A stretch of 33,611 nucleotides of DNA, taken from assembly GCA_947469635.1 (NCBI GenBank), contig CANIRG010000013.1, forward strand, positions 1 to 33,611, written 5' to 3'. A program made the translations under genes and the position numbers. Under the pieces are notes generated by a model that was given only the letters and a program-made list of their open reading frames with translations, was not told the origin of the DNA and did not search any database. This DNA comes from Rhodospirillales bacterium (lineage in GTDB: Bacteria > Pseudomonadota > Alphaproteobacteria > Reyranellales > Reyranellaceae). Below, in pieces: positions 1-8,491 of this stretch. Positions within the stretch are counted from its first letter, which is position 1. Each line of letters begins with the position of its first letter.

Positions 1-2
1 AG

Positions 3-539
<537 letters not shown>

Positions 540-540
540 T

Positions 541-570
541 CGGACCGCGGGCCTGGAGGCCCGCGGTCCG
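541..570. terminator. Palindromic GC-rich hairpin between convergent genes
   Basis: Positions 541-553 and 558-570 are perfect 13-bp inverted repeats around the loop TGGA. The hairpin starts one base after the TGA stop of the decarboxylase and ends five bases before the stop of the opposing epimerase, so it could end transcription from both sides. No T-tract follows on either strand, so classical intrinsic termination is uncertain. The inner 18-mer GCGGGCCTGGAGGCCCGC recurs twice near 7.2 kb. Confidence 0.6.
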
Positions 571-575
571 TTCGA

Positions 576-1601
576 CTACTGGGCGGCGAGCGCCTGGCGC
601 GGCAAGGCGTTGACCACCGAGGCCTTGCCCGAGGTCATCTCGTCGTGGATCCACTTGTAGGTCTTCTCCATGCCGTCCTCGAGACGGATGGACGGGGCCC
701 AGCTCATCAGCTTCTTGATCAGGTCGTTGTCGCTGTTGCGGCCGCGCACGCCCTTGGGGGCGTCGAGCTTGTAGGAGCGCTTGAGCTTCACGCCGGCGAT
801 CTTCTCGACGATGTCGACCAGCCGGTTGATGCTCACCAGCTCGTCGCTGCCGATGTTCAGCGGCTCGACGATGTCGCTGGTGGCGAGGCGAATCGTGCCG
901 TCGGTGCAGTCGTCGATGTACATGAACGAGCGGGTCTGCTCGCCGTCGCCCCAGATCTCGATCTCGTGCTTGCCCGACATCTTGGCGGCGATGACCTTGC
1001 GGCAGATCGCGGCCGGGGCCTTCTCGCGCCCGCCGTCGTAGGTGCCTTCCGGCCCGTAGACGTTGTGATAGCGGGCGACGCGGGTGGCGATGCCGTAATC
1101 CTCGCGGTAGTGGCGGGCCATGCGCTCGCTGAACAGCTTCTCCCAGCCGTAGCCGTCTTCCGGCATGGCGGGGTAGGCATCCTCTTCCTTGAGCGCGGTC
1201 ACGTCGGTGCGGGTCTGCTTGTCGCCGTTGTAGACGCAGGCCGACGACGAATAGAAGAAGCGCGGGACGCCGGCTTCCTTGGCGGCGACCAGCATGTGGG
1301 TGCTCACCAGCACCGACAGCATGCACTCGGCCTTGTGGGTCTCGATGAAGCCCATGCCGCCCATGTCGGCGGCGAGGTTGTAGATCATCTTAGCGCCCTT
1401 GGCGGCGGCGCGGCAGGGTTCGAGCAGGGCGAGATCGCCCACCTGGTTCTCGACGCCCGGGGTCTTCTGGTACCACTCGCCGAGCGGCTTCACGTCGACG
1501 GCGCGGATCTTGGTGTGGCCGCGCTGCTGCAGCACCTTCACGAGGTGACCGCCGATGAAGCCACCGGCGCCGGTGACGACCACGAGATCATTGTTGGACA
1601 T
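576..1601 (-). CDS. NAD-dependent epimerase, GDP-mannose 3,5-epimerase-like
   Basis: A 341-residue extended short-chain dehydrogenase/epimerase that probably changes the sugar of a nucleotide sugar for glycan synthesis in the cytoplasm. The Rossmann motif TGAGGFIGGH is at residues 10-19, SSSACVY at 118-124 and the catalytic YGWEK (YxxxK) at 151-155. NLAADMGGMGFIETHKAE and RYHNVYGPEGTYDGGREKAPAAICRK closely resemble GDP-mannose 3,5-epimerases. The start at 1601 was chosen because AAAGG lies about 8 bases upstream; an in-frame ATG at 1616 has no visible ribosome-binding site. The gene is transcribed away from the glycosyltransferase at 1775 and towards the decarboxylase. The exact substrate cannot be read from sequence; a generic UDP-sugar epimerase is the alternative. 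Confidence 0.85.
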   Translation of the reverse strand: MSNNDLVVVTGAGGFIGGHLVKVLQQRGHTKIRAVDVKPLGEWYQKTPGVENQVGDLALLEPCRAAAKGAKMIYNLAADMGGMGFIETHKAECMLSVLVSTHMLVAAKEAGVPRFFYSSSACVYNGDKQTRTDVTALKEEDAYPAMPEDGYGWEKLFSERMARHYREDYGIATRVARYHNVYGPEGTYDGGREKAPAAICRKVIAAKMSGKHEIEIWGDGEQTRSFMYIDDCTDGTIRLATSDIVEPLNIGSDELVSINRLVDIVEKIAGVKLKRSYKLDAPKGVRGRNSDNDLIKKLMSWAPSIRLEDGMEKTYKWIHDEMTSGKASVVNALPRQALAAQ

Positions 1602-1774
1602 GGACGAGCCTTTCATGCGAGCGACGGCCGTAGGGGGTGGCCGGTCTTAAGCCGGTCTTTTCAACGGCTTGCGGCTTGTTCGTCAAGCCGCCCTATGACG
1701 CATCAGTGTATCATGGATCGCCGGGAAACCGATGGTCCGAGGCAAAAAACTCTCATATACCAGTGACATAGCTC
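1602..1774. promoter_or_regulatory. Divergent intergenic region with an 8-bp hairpin
   Basis: This gap lies between the leftward epimerase and the rightward glycosyltransferase and must hold both promoters, but no convincing -35/-10 pair could be read. GCGGCTTG (1671-1678) and CAAGCCGC (1684-1691) form a perfect inverted repeat around TTCGT, which could be an operator or a hairpin in either leader. GCCGGTCTT also occurs twice in tandem near 1640-1660. Confidence 0.3.
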
Positions 1775-2545
1775 GTGCTCAGCCAGATCACCCCCGTCAT
1801 CCTGACCTACAACGAAGCAGCCAACATAGGCCGTTCGCTGGAACGTCTGGTGTGGGCCCGCGAGGTCGTGATCGTCGACAGCGGCTCGACCGACGACACG
1901 CTGGCGATCGCCGCCCGCTTCCCCAATGTCCGCACCGTCCAGCGGCCCTTCGACACCCACGCCCAGCAATGGCGCTTCGCTGTGGAGGAGGCCGGCGTGG
2001 CCTCGGACTGGGTCCTGCGGCTGGATTGCGATTACATGGTGGAACCCGCCCTGCGCGACGAGATCGCCGCCCTGGTGCCGGCGGCGGAGACGGCGGCCTA
2101 TGAGATCGCCTTCACCTATTGCATCGAAGGCCGCCCGTTGCGCGCCTCGCTCTATCCCGCGCTGCCGGTCCTGTTCCGGCGCGGCAAGGGCCGCTTCGTG
2201 CAGGACGGCCATACCGAGAAGCTGCGCATCGACGGGCCTGTGGTGAAGCTGCGCCACCGGCTGCTGCACGACGACCGCAAGAGCCTGGAGCGCTGGCTGC
2301 AGAGCCAGTCCCGCTACCAGGCGATCGAGGCGGAAAAGCTCTCGACGCGGCCCTGGTCGGAGCTGGGCTGGGCCGACCGGCTGCGTCGCACCCGCGTGCT
2401 GGGGCCGCCGGCGGTGGCCGTGCACTGCCTGCTCGTGAAAGGATTGGTGTTCGACGGGACGGCGGGGCTTCTCTATACGGCCCAGCGCGTCACTGCCGAC
2501 GTGATCCTCTCCATGCACCTGCTGCGCCGGGACCTCGACCGATGA
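1775..2545 (+). CDS. Family 2 glycosyltransferase (WaaE/KdtX-like)
   Basis: A 256-residue GT-A fold glycosyltransferase expected to move a sugar from a nucleotide donor to a lipid- or saccharide-linked acceptor at the inner face of the membrane. The N-terminus runs PVILTYNEAANI, then VDSGSTDDT (residues 34-42) for nucleotide binding and LDCD (83-86) as the DxD-type metal site; QDGHTEKL near residue 143 occupies the place of the acceptor-side motif in this family. The start is a GTG with a stop codon two codons upstream, so no longer start is possible; the ribosome-binding site is weak. Its stop overlaps the next gene by four bases (ATGA), indicating translational coupling. Donor and acceptor are unknown. 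Confidence 0.85.
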   Translation: MLSQITPVILTYNEAANIGRSLERLVWAREVVIVDSGSTDDTLAIAARFPNVRTVQRPFDTHAQQWRFAVEEAGVASDWVLRLDCDYMVEPALRDEIAALVPAAETAAYEIAFTYCIEGRPLRASLYPALPVLFRRGKGRFVQDGHTEKLRIDGPVVKLRHRLLHDDRKSLERWLQSQSRYQAIEAEKLSTRPWSELGWADRLRRTRVLGPPAVAVHCLLVKGLVFDGTAGLLYTAQRVTADVILSMHLLRRDLDR

Positions 2546-4293
2546 CCTATATCCTGGGCCTCAACGCCTACCACGCCGATGCCGCGGCCTGCCTGGTGAA
2601 GGACGGCGTGCTGCTGTCCGCCGTCGAGGAGGAGCGTTTCCGCCGCATCAAGCATTGGGGCGGGTTCCCCAGTGAATCGATCCGCTACTGCCTGGCCGAA
2701 GCAGGCATCTCGCTGGCCGACGTCGACCATGTCGCGGTCAACAGCGACAACCGCGCCCACCGTTGGCGCAAGCTCGCCTATGTCCTCACCAAGGGCGTGA
2801 GCCCGTCCTATGTGCTGAAGCGCCTGCGCCATCGCGGCGACCGGGCCGACGTGGCGGGCAATCTCGCGCGCGCCCTGCCGGACCAGAAATTCGCCGGCAC
2901 GGTGCATGCGGTCGAGCATCACCTCTGCCATCTCGCCTCGGCCTTCCTGGTGTCGCCCTACGACAAGGCGGTGGCCGTCTCGGTCGACGGCTTCGGCGAT
3001 TTCTCCTCGGCGGCCTGGGGGCTGGGGCAGGGCGGCACTCTCGCGGTAGACGGCCGCGTGTTCTTTCCGCACTCGCTCGGCGTCTTCTACGAGGCGATGA
3101 CGCAATTCATCGGCTTCCCCCATTACGGCGACGAGTACAAGGTGATGGGCCTCGCGCCCTACGGCGAGCCGCGCCAGGTCGACGAGATGGCCAAGATCGT
3201 GAAGCTGAAGAATGACGGCAGCTTCGAGCTCGACCTGCGTTACTTCCTTCACGCCTCGGGCGAGGGCGCCAACTACTCGGTGAAGGACGGCATCCCCTCG
3301 GGCGGTCGCCTGTGGAGCGACGCGCTCACCGAGCTGCTCGGCCCGGCGCGCGACCCGTCGGCGCCGCTCGAGGACAAGCACCGCAACATCGCCCGCTCGG
3401 CCCAGGTGACCTACGAGAACGCCTTCTTCAACCTGCTGGGCGCGCTGCATAAGCGCTATGGCAGCGACGCCGTCGTGATCGCCGGCGGCTGCGCCTACAA
3501 CTCCGTCGCCAACGGCAAGATCTTCGACCGCTCGCCCTTCAAGAAGGTCTATGTCCAGTCGGCCGGCGGCGATGCCGGTGGCTCGATCGGTGCCGCCTTC
3601 GCCACCTGGCATAGACTGGGCGGCGAGCGGGCAAAGCGTCACTTCGTGATGGACCATGCCTATTGGGGTCCGTCCGCGACACCCGCCGAGATCGCCTCGG
3701 CCATCGCGGCGCGGCAGGCGGATTTCGACGCGGCGGGCTGCAGCATCGAGCAGATGGAAGAGGGAGCCCTCTGCACACGCACCGCCCAGGCCATCGCCGA
3801 GGGCAAGGTGATCGGCTGGTTCCAGGGCAGGCTCGAATGGGGGCCGCGCGCGCTCGGCAACCGATCCATCCTGGGCGACCCGCGCCGCGCCGACATGAAG
3901 GACATCCTCAACCTCAAGATCAAGCGGCGGGAATCCTTCCGGCCCTTCGCGCCCTCGATCCTGCGCGAGGCGGTGAAGGACTGGTTCGAAACCGACGACG
4001 ACGTGCCGTTCATGATGCAGGTCTTCAAGATCCGGGCGGAGAAGCGCAAGGAAATCCCCGCCGTCACCCATGTCGACGGCACCGGCCGCCTGCAGACCGT
4101 CACCGCCTCGGCCAACCCGCGCTACGCCCGGTTGATCGCTGCCTTCAATGAGTTGAGCGGCGTGCCCATGGTGCTGAACACCAGCTTCAACGAGAACGAG
4201 CCGGTGGTCTGCAAGCCCGAGGAGGCGATCGACTGCTTCCTGCGCACCAAGATGGACGTGCTCGTCCTGGGTGATACCTTCATCGCCAGATGA
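2542..4293 (+). CDS. Carbamoyltransferase, NodU/CmcH family
   Basis: A 583-residue O-carbamoyltransferase, the usual length for this family. Members transfer a carbamoyl group from carbamoyl phosphate, through carbamoyl-adenylate, to a hydroxyl of a sugar or antibiotic. The N-terminal Kae1-like half starts [16 protein letters not shown] and contains EEERFRR and [12 protein letters not shown], which carry the metal-binding histidines. The C-terminal YrdC-like half contains [23 protein letters not shown] and [13 protein letters not shown]. Four-base ATGA overlaps join it to the glycosyltransferase upstream and to the iron-sulfur protein downstream. With a glycosyltransferase before it, a glycan hydroxyl is the likely acceptor (inference); the exact substrate is unknown. 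Confidence 0.92.
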   Translation: MTYILGLNAYHADAAACLVKDGVLLSAVEEERFRRIKHWGGFPSESIRYCLAEAGISLADVDHVAVNSDNRAHRWRKLAYVLTKGVSPSYVLKRLRHRGDRADVAGNLARALPDQKFAGTVHAVEHHLCHLASAFLVSPYDKAVAVSVDGFGDFSSAAWGLGQGGTLAVDGRVFFPHSLGVFYEAMTQFIGFPHYGDEYKVMGLAPYGEPRQVDEMAKIVKLKNDGSFELDLRYFLHASGEGANYSVKDGIPSGGRLWSDALTELLGPARDPSAPLEDKHRNIARSAQVTYENAFFNLLGALHKRYGSDAVVIAGGCAYNSVANGKIFDRSPFKKVYVQSAGGDAGGSIGAAFATWHRLGGERAKRHFVMDHAYWGPSATPAEIASAIAARQADFDAAGCSIEQMEEGALCTRTAQAIAEGKVIGWFQGRLEWGPRALGNRSILGDPRRADMKDILNLKIKRRESFRPFAPSILREAVKDWFETDDDVPFMMQVFKIRAEKRKEIPAVTHVDGTGRLQTVTASANPRYARLIAAFNELSGVPMVLNTSFNENEPVVCKPEEAIDCFLRTKMDVLVLGDTFIAR

Positions 4294-4751
4294 TCCAGCT
4301 CACCGTCAACGGCCAGAAACGCGACGTCGACGCCCCCGCCGACAAGCCGCTGCTCTGGGTGCTGCGCGAGGATCTCAACATCGTCGGCCCGAAGTTCGGT
4401 TGCGGCGTCGCCTCCTGCGGCGCCTGCACCGTGCATGTCGACGGCAAGCCTGTGCGCTCCTGCTCCCTGCCAGCGGGCGAGGCGGTGGGCACGTCGGTCG
4501 TCACGATCGAAGGCCTGGGCGAGGGCAGGCTGCACGCGGTGCAACAGGCCTGGATCGAGGCGCAGGCGCCGCAATGCGGCTATTGCCAGCCCGGCTTCAT
4601 CATGGCGGCGGCGGCTCTCCTGACCGCGAAACCCAAGCCGACCGACCAGGACATCGACGACGCGCTCAACAACATCTGCCGCTGCGGCACCTACAGCGCC
4701 ATCCGGCGCGCGGTCCATCGCGCGGCCGCGATCCTGGGTGGCGCGACATGA
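4290..4751 (+). CDS. [2Fe-2S] subunit of molybdenum hydroxylase (IorA/CoxS-like)
   Basis: A 153-residue small subunit of the xanthine dehydrogenase superfamily. It carries two [2Fe-2S] clusters that take electrons from the molybdenum site of the large subunit. The N-terminal plant-type ferredoxin domain has [15 protein letters not shown] followed by the fourth cysteine in RSC. The C-terminal helical domain has [12 protein letters not shown] and ICRCGTY. The length is standard for IorA (isoquinoline 1-oxidoreductase alpha) and related subunits. It overlaps both neighbours by four bases, and the large subunit follows directly. No FAD subunit is present, as in other two-subunit IorAB enzymes, so electrons probably go to a cytochrome encoded elsewhere (inference). 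Confidence 0.93.
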   Translation: MIQLTVNGQKRDVDAPADKPLLWVLREDLNIVGPKFGCGVASCGACTVHVDGKPVRSCSLPAGEAVGTSVVTIEGLGEGRLHAVQQAWIEAQAPQCGYCQPGFIMAAAALLTAKPKPTDQDIDDALNNICRCGTYSAIRRAVHRAAAILGGAT

Positions 4752-6991
4752 AGCTCGGCCGGCGCAAGACGATCATCGGCGGCATCGTCGGCGCGGGCTT
4801 CGTGGGGGTGGGCTGGTGGTTCGCGCAAGAACGCGATCGCCTCGGCGGGGCCAAGCTCTTCAACATCAAGCCGGGCGAGGCCGGCCTCAACGGCTGGGTG
4901 AAGATCACGCGCGACGACAAGGTCGTCGTGGCGGTGCCGCGGGCCGAGATGGGGCAGGGCGTCCATACTGCGCTCGCCATGCTGGTGGCGGAGGAGATGG
5001 AGGCGCGCTGGGACCAGGTGCGGGTCGAGGATCCACCGGTCGACGCGGTCTATCGCAACGTCGATATCCTGATGGACGCGCTGCCCTTCTCGCCGGAGGA
5101 GTCCGGCACGGTCGTCGATGCGGCGCACTGGGTGGCCGGCAAGCTGGGCGGCGTGCTGGGCGTGCTCGCGACCGGCGGCTCGACGGCGGTGCGCGACGCC
5201 TTCACGCCGATGCGCCTGGCCGGCGCCGTGGCGCGCGACCTGCTGATCCGGGCGGCGAGCCGCAAGGCCGGCATCCCCGAGGCCGAGCTGGTGGCGGCCG
5301 ACGGCGAGATCCGCCGCCGCGACGGCACAAAGGTCGCGACCTTCGGCGAGCTGGTCGACTCGGTCGGCGATCTCGCGGTCCGCCCGCCGCCACCGCTGAA
5401 GCCACCATCGCTATTCAAGCTGATCGGCAAGGATTTGCCGCGGGTCGACATCCCCGCCAAGGTCATGGGCACCGCGACCTTCGGCACCGACGTGCGCCTG
5501 CCCGACATGCTCTACGCGGCGGTGCGCAACGCCCCTACCTTCGGGGGCTGGGCCGCCGGCTTCGAGATCAACAAGGTCAAGCCCCCCGAGGGGTTCGTGA
5601 AGTTCGTGGTCGTGCCGGGAGGCATCGCCTGCATCGCCAAGAGCTGGTGGCTGGCCAATAAATTCATCGACGTGGGCGTGAAGCCCGATTGGCGCGCCGG
5701 TCCCGAGCCCAGGCTCGACAGCGCCACACTGTGGCAGCGCTACGAGCAGCTCCTGGCAAGCGGCAAGCTCGCCCTGACACGCACTCTCGGCACCGAGACC
5801 AAACCGGCCAACGCGCAGATCGTCGAGGCGACCTACCGCGCGCCCTACCTCGCCCACACGCCGATGGAGCCGATGAACTGCACCGCCCTGGTCGGCAAGG
5901 AGACGGTCGAGGTCTGGATGCCCAACCAGTCGCCGACCATCGTGCGTCTGGCGGCGTCCAAGGTCGCGGGCGTCGCGCAGGCCGACGTGCTGGTGCACAC
6001 GACCTTCCTCGGCGGCGGCTTCGGCCGGCGCGCCGAGGTCGATCTGGTGCAACAGGCCGTGACCTGCGCCCTCGCCGTGACAGGCAAGCCCGTGCAGGTC
6101 CTGTGGTCGCGCGAGGAGGATATCCGCCACGACTATTACCGCCCGATGGCGTTGGCGCGCTGGCGGGCGGAGATCGACACGTCAGGCCCCGCGCCCCGGC
6201 TCGCGAGCGTGACCAAGCGCCAGGTGGCGCAATCCCCCGCCGACCAGTTCCCCGCCCGCGCCGCCGGCCTGCCGGCGCAGGGCAAGCCCGAGGGCAACGC
6301 CGTCGAGAACCCGGCCTACGGCTTTCCCTTCTATCGCCTGGAAGCGATCGTGGCCGAGGGCTCGGTGCCGGTCGGCTTCTGGCGCTCGGTCGGCCATTCG
6401 CACGGCGCCTTCTTCGACGAAAGCTTCATCGACGAGCTGGCGCTGGCGCTGAAGGCCGACCCCTACGAGTTCCGCCGCACCCTGCTGGCGGGCCAGCCGC
6501 GCCACCTGAAGGTGCTGGAGACCGCCGCGCTCAAGGCCGGCTGGGGACGGCCACTGCCGGCAGGCTCCGGCCGCGGCATCGCCATGCGCGCCTCCTTCGG
6601 CTCGATCGTGGCCCAGGTGGCCCAAGTCTCCGTCGCCGACAAGCAGATCCGCGTCGAGCGCGTCACCTGCGCCGTCGACTGCGGCCCGGTGATCCATCCC
6701 GGCATCGTGCGGGCGCAGATGGAAAGCGGCATCGTCTACGGCCTGTCGGCCGCGCTCAATGGCGAGATCACCCTGGCCGACGGCGCCGTGCAGCAGTCGA
6801 ACTTCCCCGACTACGACGCCGTCCGCCTGGCCGACGCGCCCACGATGGACGTCCATCTGGTCGACAGCGGCGCCTCGACCCTCGGCGGCGTCGGCGAGCC
6901 CGGCACGCCGCCCATCGCCCCGGCCGTGGCCAATGCCGTCTTCGCCGCCACCGGCCAGCGCCTGCGCGCCCTGCCGCTCAGGCTGGCCTGA
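4748..6991 (+). CDS. Molybdopterin-binding subunit of molybdenum hydroxylase (IorB-like)
   Basis: A 747-residue catalytic subunit that would hydroxylate an aromatic N-heterocycle or oxidise an aldehyde, using water and a molybdopterin-cytosine-dinucleotide cofactor. The N-terminus has GRRKTIIGG followed by a hydrophobic stretch to about residue 24, resembling a Tat signal or membrane anchor, as in IorB proteins. Later come [17 protein letters not shown], the HTPMEPMNC segment, [16 protein letters not shown] and, near the C-terminus, [18 protein letters not shown], which includes the expected catalytic glutamate (GVGEPG). It overlaps the small subunit by four bases. The substrate cannot be inferred; the context with a glycosyltransferase and carbamoyltransferase is unusual. 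A short hairpin follows the stop. Confidence 0.92.
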   Translation: MKLGRRKTIIGGIVGAGFVGVGWWFAQERDRLGGAKLFNIKPGEAGLNGWVKITRDDKVVVAVPRAEMGQGVHTALAMLVAEEMEARWDQVRVEDPPVDAVYRNVDILMDALPFSPEESGTVVDAAHWVAGKLGGVLGVLATGGSTAVRDAFTPMRLAGAVARDLLIRAASRKAGIPEAELVAADGEIRRRDGTKVATFGELVDSVGDLAVRPPPPLKPPSLFKLIGKDLPRVDIPAKVMGTATFGTDVRLPDMLYAAVRNAPTFGGWAAGFEINKVKPPEGFVKFVVVPGGIACIAKSWWLANKFIDVGVKPDWRAGPEPRLDSATLWQRYEQLLASGKLALTRTLGTETKPANAQIVEATYRAPYLAHTPMEPMNCTALVGKETVEVWMPNQSPTIVRLAASKVAGVAQADVLVHTTFLGGGFGRRAEVDLVQQAVTCALAVTGKPVQVLWSREEDIRHDYYRPMALARWRAEIDTSGPAPRLASVTKRQVAQSPADQFPARAAGLPAQGKPEGNAVENPAYGFPFYRLEAIVAEGSVPVGFWRSVGHSHGAFFDESFIDELALALKADPYEFRRTLLAGQPRHLKVLETAALKAGWGRPLPAGSGRGIAMRASFGSIVAQVAQVSVADKQIRVERVTCAVDCGPVIHPGIVRAQMESGIVYGLSAALNGEITLADGAVQQSNFPDYDAVRLADAPTMDVHLVDSGASTLGGVGEPGTPPIAPAVANAVFAATGQRLRALPLRLA

Positions 6992-7013
6992 GGCGTCTCA
7001 ACCGTCTCGCCGA

Positions 7014-7040
7014 GTCTCACCGGGCGTGAGACACTTTTAA
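7014..7040 (+). terminator. Probable intrinsic terminator after the molybdenum hydroxylase operon
   Basis: GTCTCAC (7014-7020) and GTGAGAC (7026-7032) form a perfect 7-bp stem around CGGGC, followed by ACTTTTAA. It begins 23 bases after the stop of the molybdopterin subunit. The T-run is short, so efficiency is uncertain. Confidence 0.5.
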
Positions 7041-7188
7041 TGCGATGGCATAAGGGTTTTGGGCCATTTCGTCTCACGTCTGACGACTCACACCATTGGA
7101 AAATGCACGTTTGTGTTTGCGGCGCCTCTCGGGGGAGCGCCCAATGCCAATCGCGCTTTCTTTTCAAGGACTTGAGTCGCGCCCCCTA

Positions 7189-7249
7189 CGGACCGCGGGC
7201 CTCCAGGCCCGCTCATGCTCATGAGGCGGGCCTGGAGGCCCGCGGCCCG
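7189..7249. repeat. Long inverted repeat made of two palindromic units, in a convergent gap
   Basis: Positions 7189-7212 and 7226-7249 pair over 24 positions with a single mismatch. Each arm itself holds the palindromic 18-mer GCGGGCCTSSAGGCCCGC (7195-7212 and 7226-7243), the same core as in the hairpin at 541-570. It sits between the molybdenum hydroxylase gene and the opposing galE, so it may act as a bidirectional terminator; it may also be a dispersed extragenic palindromic repeat of this genome. Nothing else gene-like is seen in 6992-7268. Confidence 0.6.
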
Positions 7250-7268
7250 GAAGACATGAGCGTAGTGC

Positions 7269-8252
7269 CTACCGCGCCATCTGCCGCCGCCAGCGCAGCG
7301 TGTCCTCGATCTGGACCGCGAGATCGCGCGTCGGCCGCCAGCCGAGCACGCGGCCGGCCTTGGCGATGTCGCCGACCAGCCGGGGCGAATCGCCCGCCCG
7401 CCGCGGCCCGATCCGATGCGGCACCGGACGGCCCGCGATCCGCCCCGTCTCCGCCAGGACCTGCTTCACGCTGAAGCCACTGCCGCTGCCGAGATTGAAG
7501 GCCTCGTGCAGCCCGCCCGCCGGCGCCTGGGCGAGCCAGGCGAGGGCGCGCATGTGGGCCTGGGCGAGGTCGGTGACATGCACGAAGTCGCGCACGCAGG
7601 AGCCGTCGGGCGTGTCGTAGTCCGTGCCCAGCAGGGTGAGCTCGGGGCCGAGGCCGAGGGCGGCATCCGCCGCAAGCGGCAGCAGATGCGACTCGGGACT
7701 ATGCGCCTCGCCGATCTCGCCGCCCGCATCGGCGCCGGTGGCGTTGAAATAGCGCAGCGCCGCCGAGCGCAGGCCCTGCGTCGCGGCTTGGGCCAGCGCA
7801 CGCTCGACCCGCGCCTTGGACTCGGCATAGGGGCTGATCGGCGCGATGGGATGGGTCTCCGCCAGCAGGGCGGTCTGCGGCAGGCCGTAGACGGCGCAGG
7901 TGCTGGAGAAGACGAAGCCTTCGACGCCGTGGCGCAGCGCGGCGGCGATCAGCGCCTCGGTCTTGGTCGCATTGTTGTGCAGGTAGCGCTCGGGTTGGGC
8001 GACGGATTCGCCGACCTCGATATAGCCGGCGAGATGGACGATGGTGCGGGGCTTGTGGCGGTCGAACAGTTCGTCGAGCAACCGGACGTCGCCGACGTCG
8101 CCCCGCTCCAGCGGCCCCCAGCGCACGGCCCACTCATGGCCCTTTTCCAGCGTATCGAGGCAGATGGGGAGGGCGCCCGACTCGGCCAGCGTCTTGCAGA
8201 CATGGCTGCCAATATAGCCCGCGCCGCCAGTGACCAGGACGGTGCCGCTCAT
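7269..8252 (-). CDS. galE: UDP-glucose 4-epimerase
   Basis: A 327-residue GalE that interconverts UDP-glucose and UDP-galactose using tightly bound NAD, feeding galactose into surface glycans. VTGGAGYIGSH (residues 7-17) binds NAD; SSTCAVYG (116-123) and YAESK (142-146) give the catalytic Ser/Thr, Tyr and Lys; RYFNATGAD and CVRDFVHVTDLA are characteristic of GalE. Length matches the family. The start codon has no strong ribosome-binding site and lies only 13 bases from the 3' end of the tRNA-Thr fragment at 8266, so in the ancestral chromosome galE sat directly downstream of a tRNA gene. The island inserted in that tRNA now separates galE from its former upstream sequence. Confidence 0.95.
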   Translation of the reverse strand: MSGTVLVTGGAGYIGSHVCKTLAESGALPICLDTLEKGHEWAVRWGPLERGDVGDVRLLDELFDRHKPRTIVHLAGYIEVGESVAQPERYLHNNATKTEALIAAALRHGVEGFVFSSTCAVYGLPQTALLAETHPIAPISPYAESKARVERALAQAATQGLRSAALRYFNATGADAGGEIGEAHSPESHLLPLAADAALGLGPELTLLGTDYDTPDGSCVRDFVHVTDLAQAHMRALAWLAQAPAGGLHEAFNLGSGSGFSVKQVLAETGRIAGRPVPHRIGPRRAGDSPRLVGDIAKAGRVLGWRPTRDLAVQIEDTLRWRRQMAR

Positions 8253-8265
8253 GAGGCCCGAAGAA

Positions 8266-8310
8266 TGGTGCCGGGTGAGGGATTTGAACCCCCGACCTTC
8301 GGTTTACAAA
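8266..8310 (-). tRNA. 3' half of tRNA-Thr (UGU), probable island attachment site
   Basis: Read on the minus strand, 8310 to 8266 gives an anticodon loop TTTGTAA (anticodon TGT, 8308-8306), the 3' anticodon strand ACCGA, the variable loop AGGTC, a T-arm with loop TTCAAAT, the 3' acceptor strand ACCCGGC, discriminator A and an encoded CCA. The expected 5' half (acceptor strand GCCGGGT and anticodon strand TCGGT) is absent: the bases upstream of the loop, GCCGA, do not pair with ACCGA. The tRNA is therefore truncated at the anticodon loop, directly beside a tyrosine integrase gene. The simplest reading is one end of an integrated element, with the intact tRNA at its other end outside the window. 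This copy should not yield a functional tRNA. Confidence 0.75.
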
Positions 8311-8491
8311 TCGGCTTCCAGTCTAGAACCACGCTGAACCACCTGCCACCTTGGGGACACTAAAAACCAAGGCAGAGTGGCCTTTTAACGGCTTTCGATG
8401 GTACCTTAGAGGCACTGGCAAAACCATGGCTAACCAGCCTTGGTGTTGTCCCAGAGTTGTCCTAGGCAATGACCTGGGAGTCGGAGGGGCA

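Noticed and set aside
2473-4071. Long minus-strand open frame opposite the carbamoyltransferase
   Set aside because: The plus-strand protein is a clear full-length family member; the opposite frame is an artefact of high GC third positions. The same holds for the long antisense frames at 21672-23201 and 29882-31234.
8266-8341. A complete tRNA gene on the minus strand
   Set aside because: The 3' acceptor strand ACCCGGC has no GCCGGGT partner at the 5' side, and the 5' anticodon strand GCCGA does not pair with ACCGA. Only the 3' half is a tRNA.
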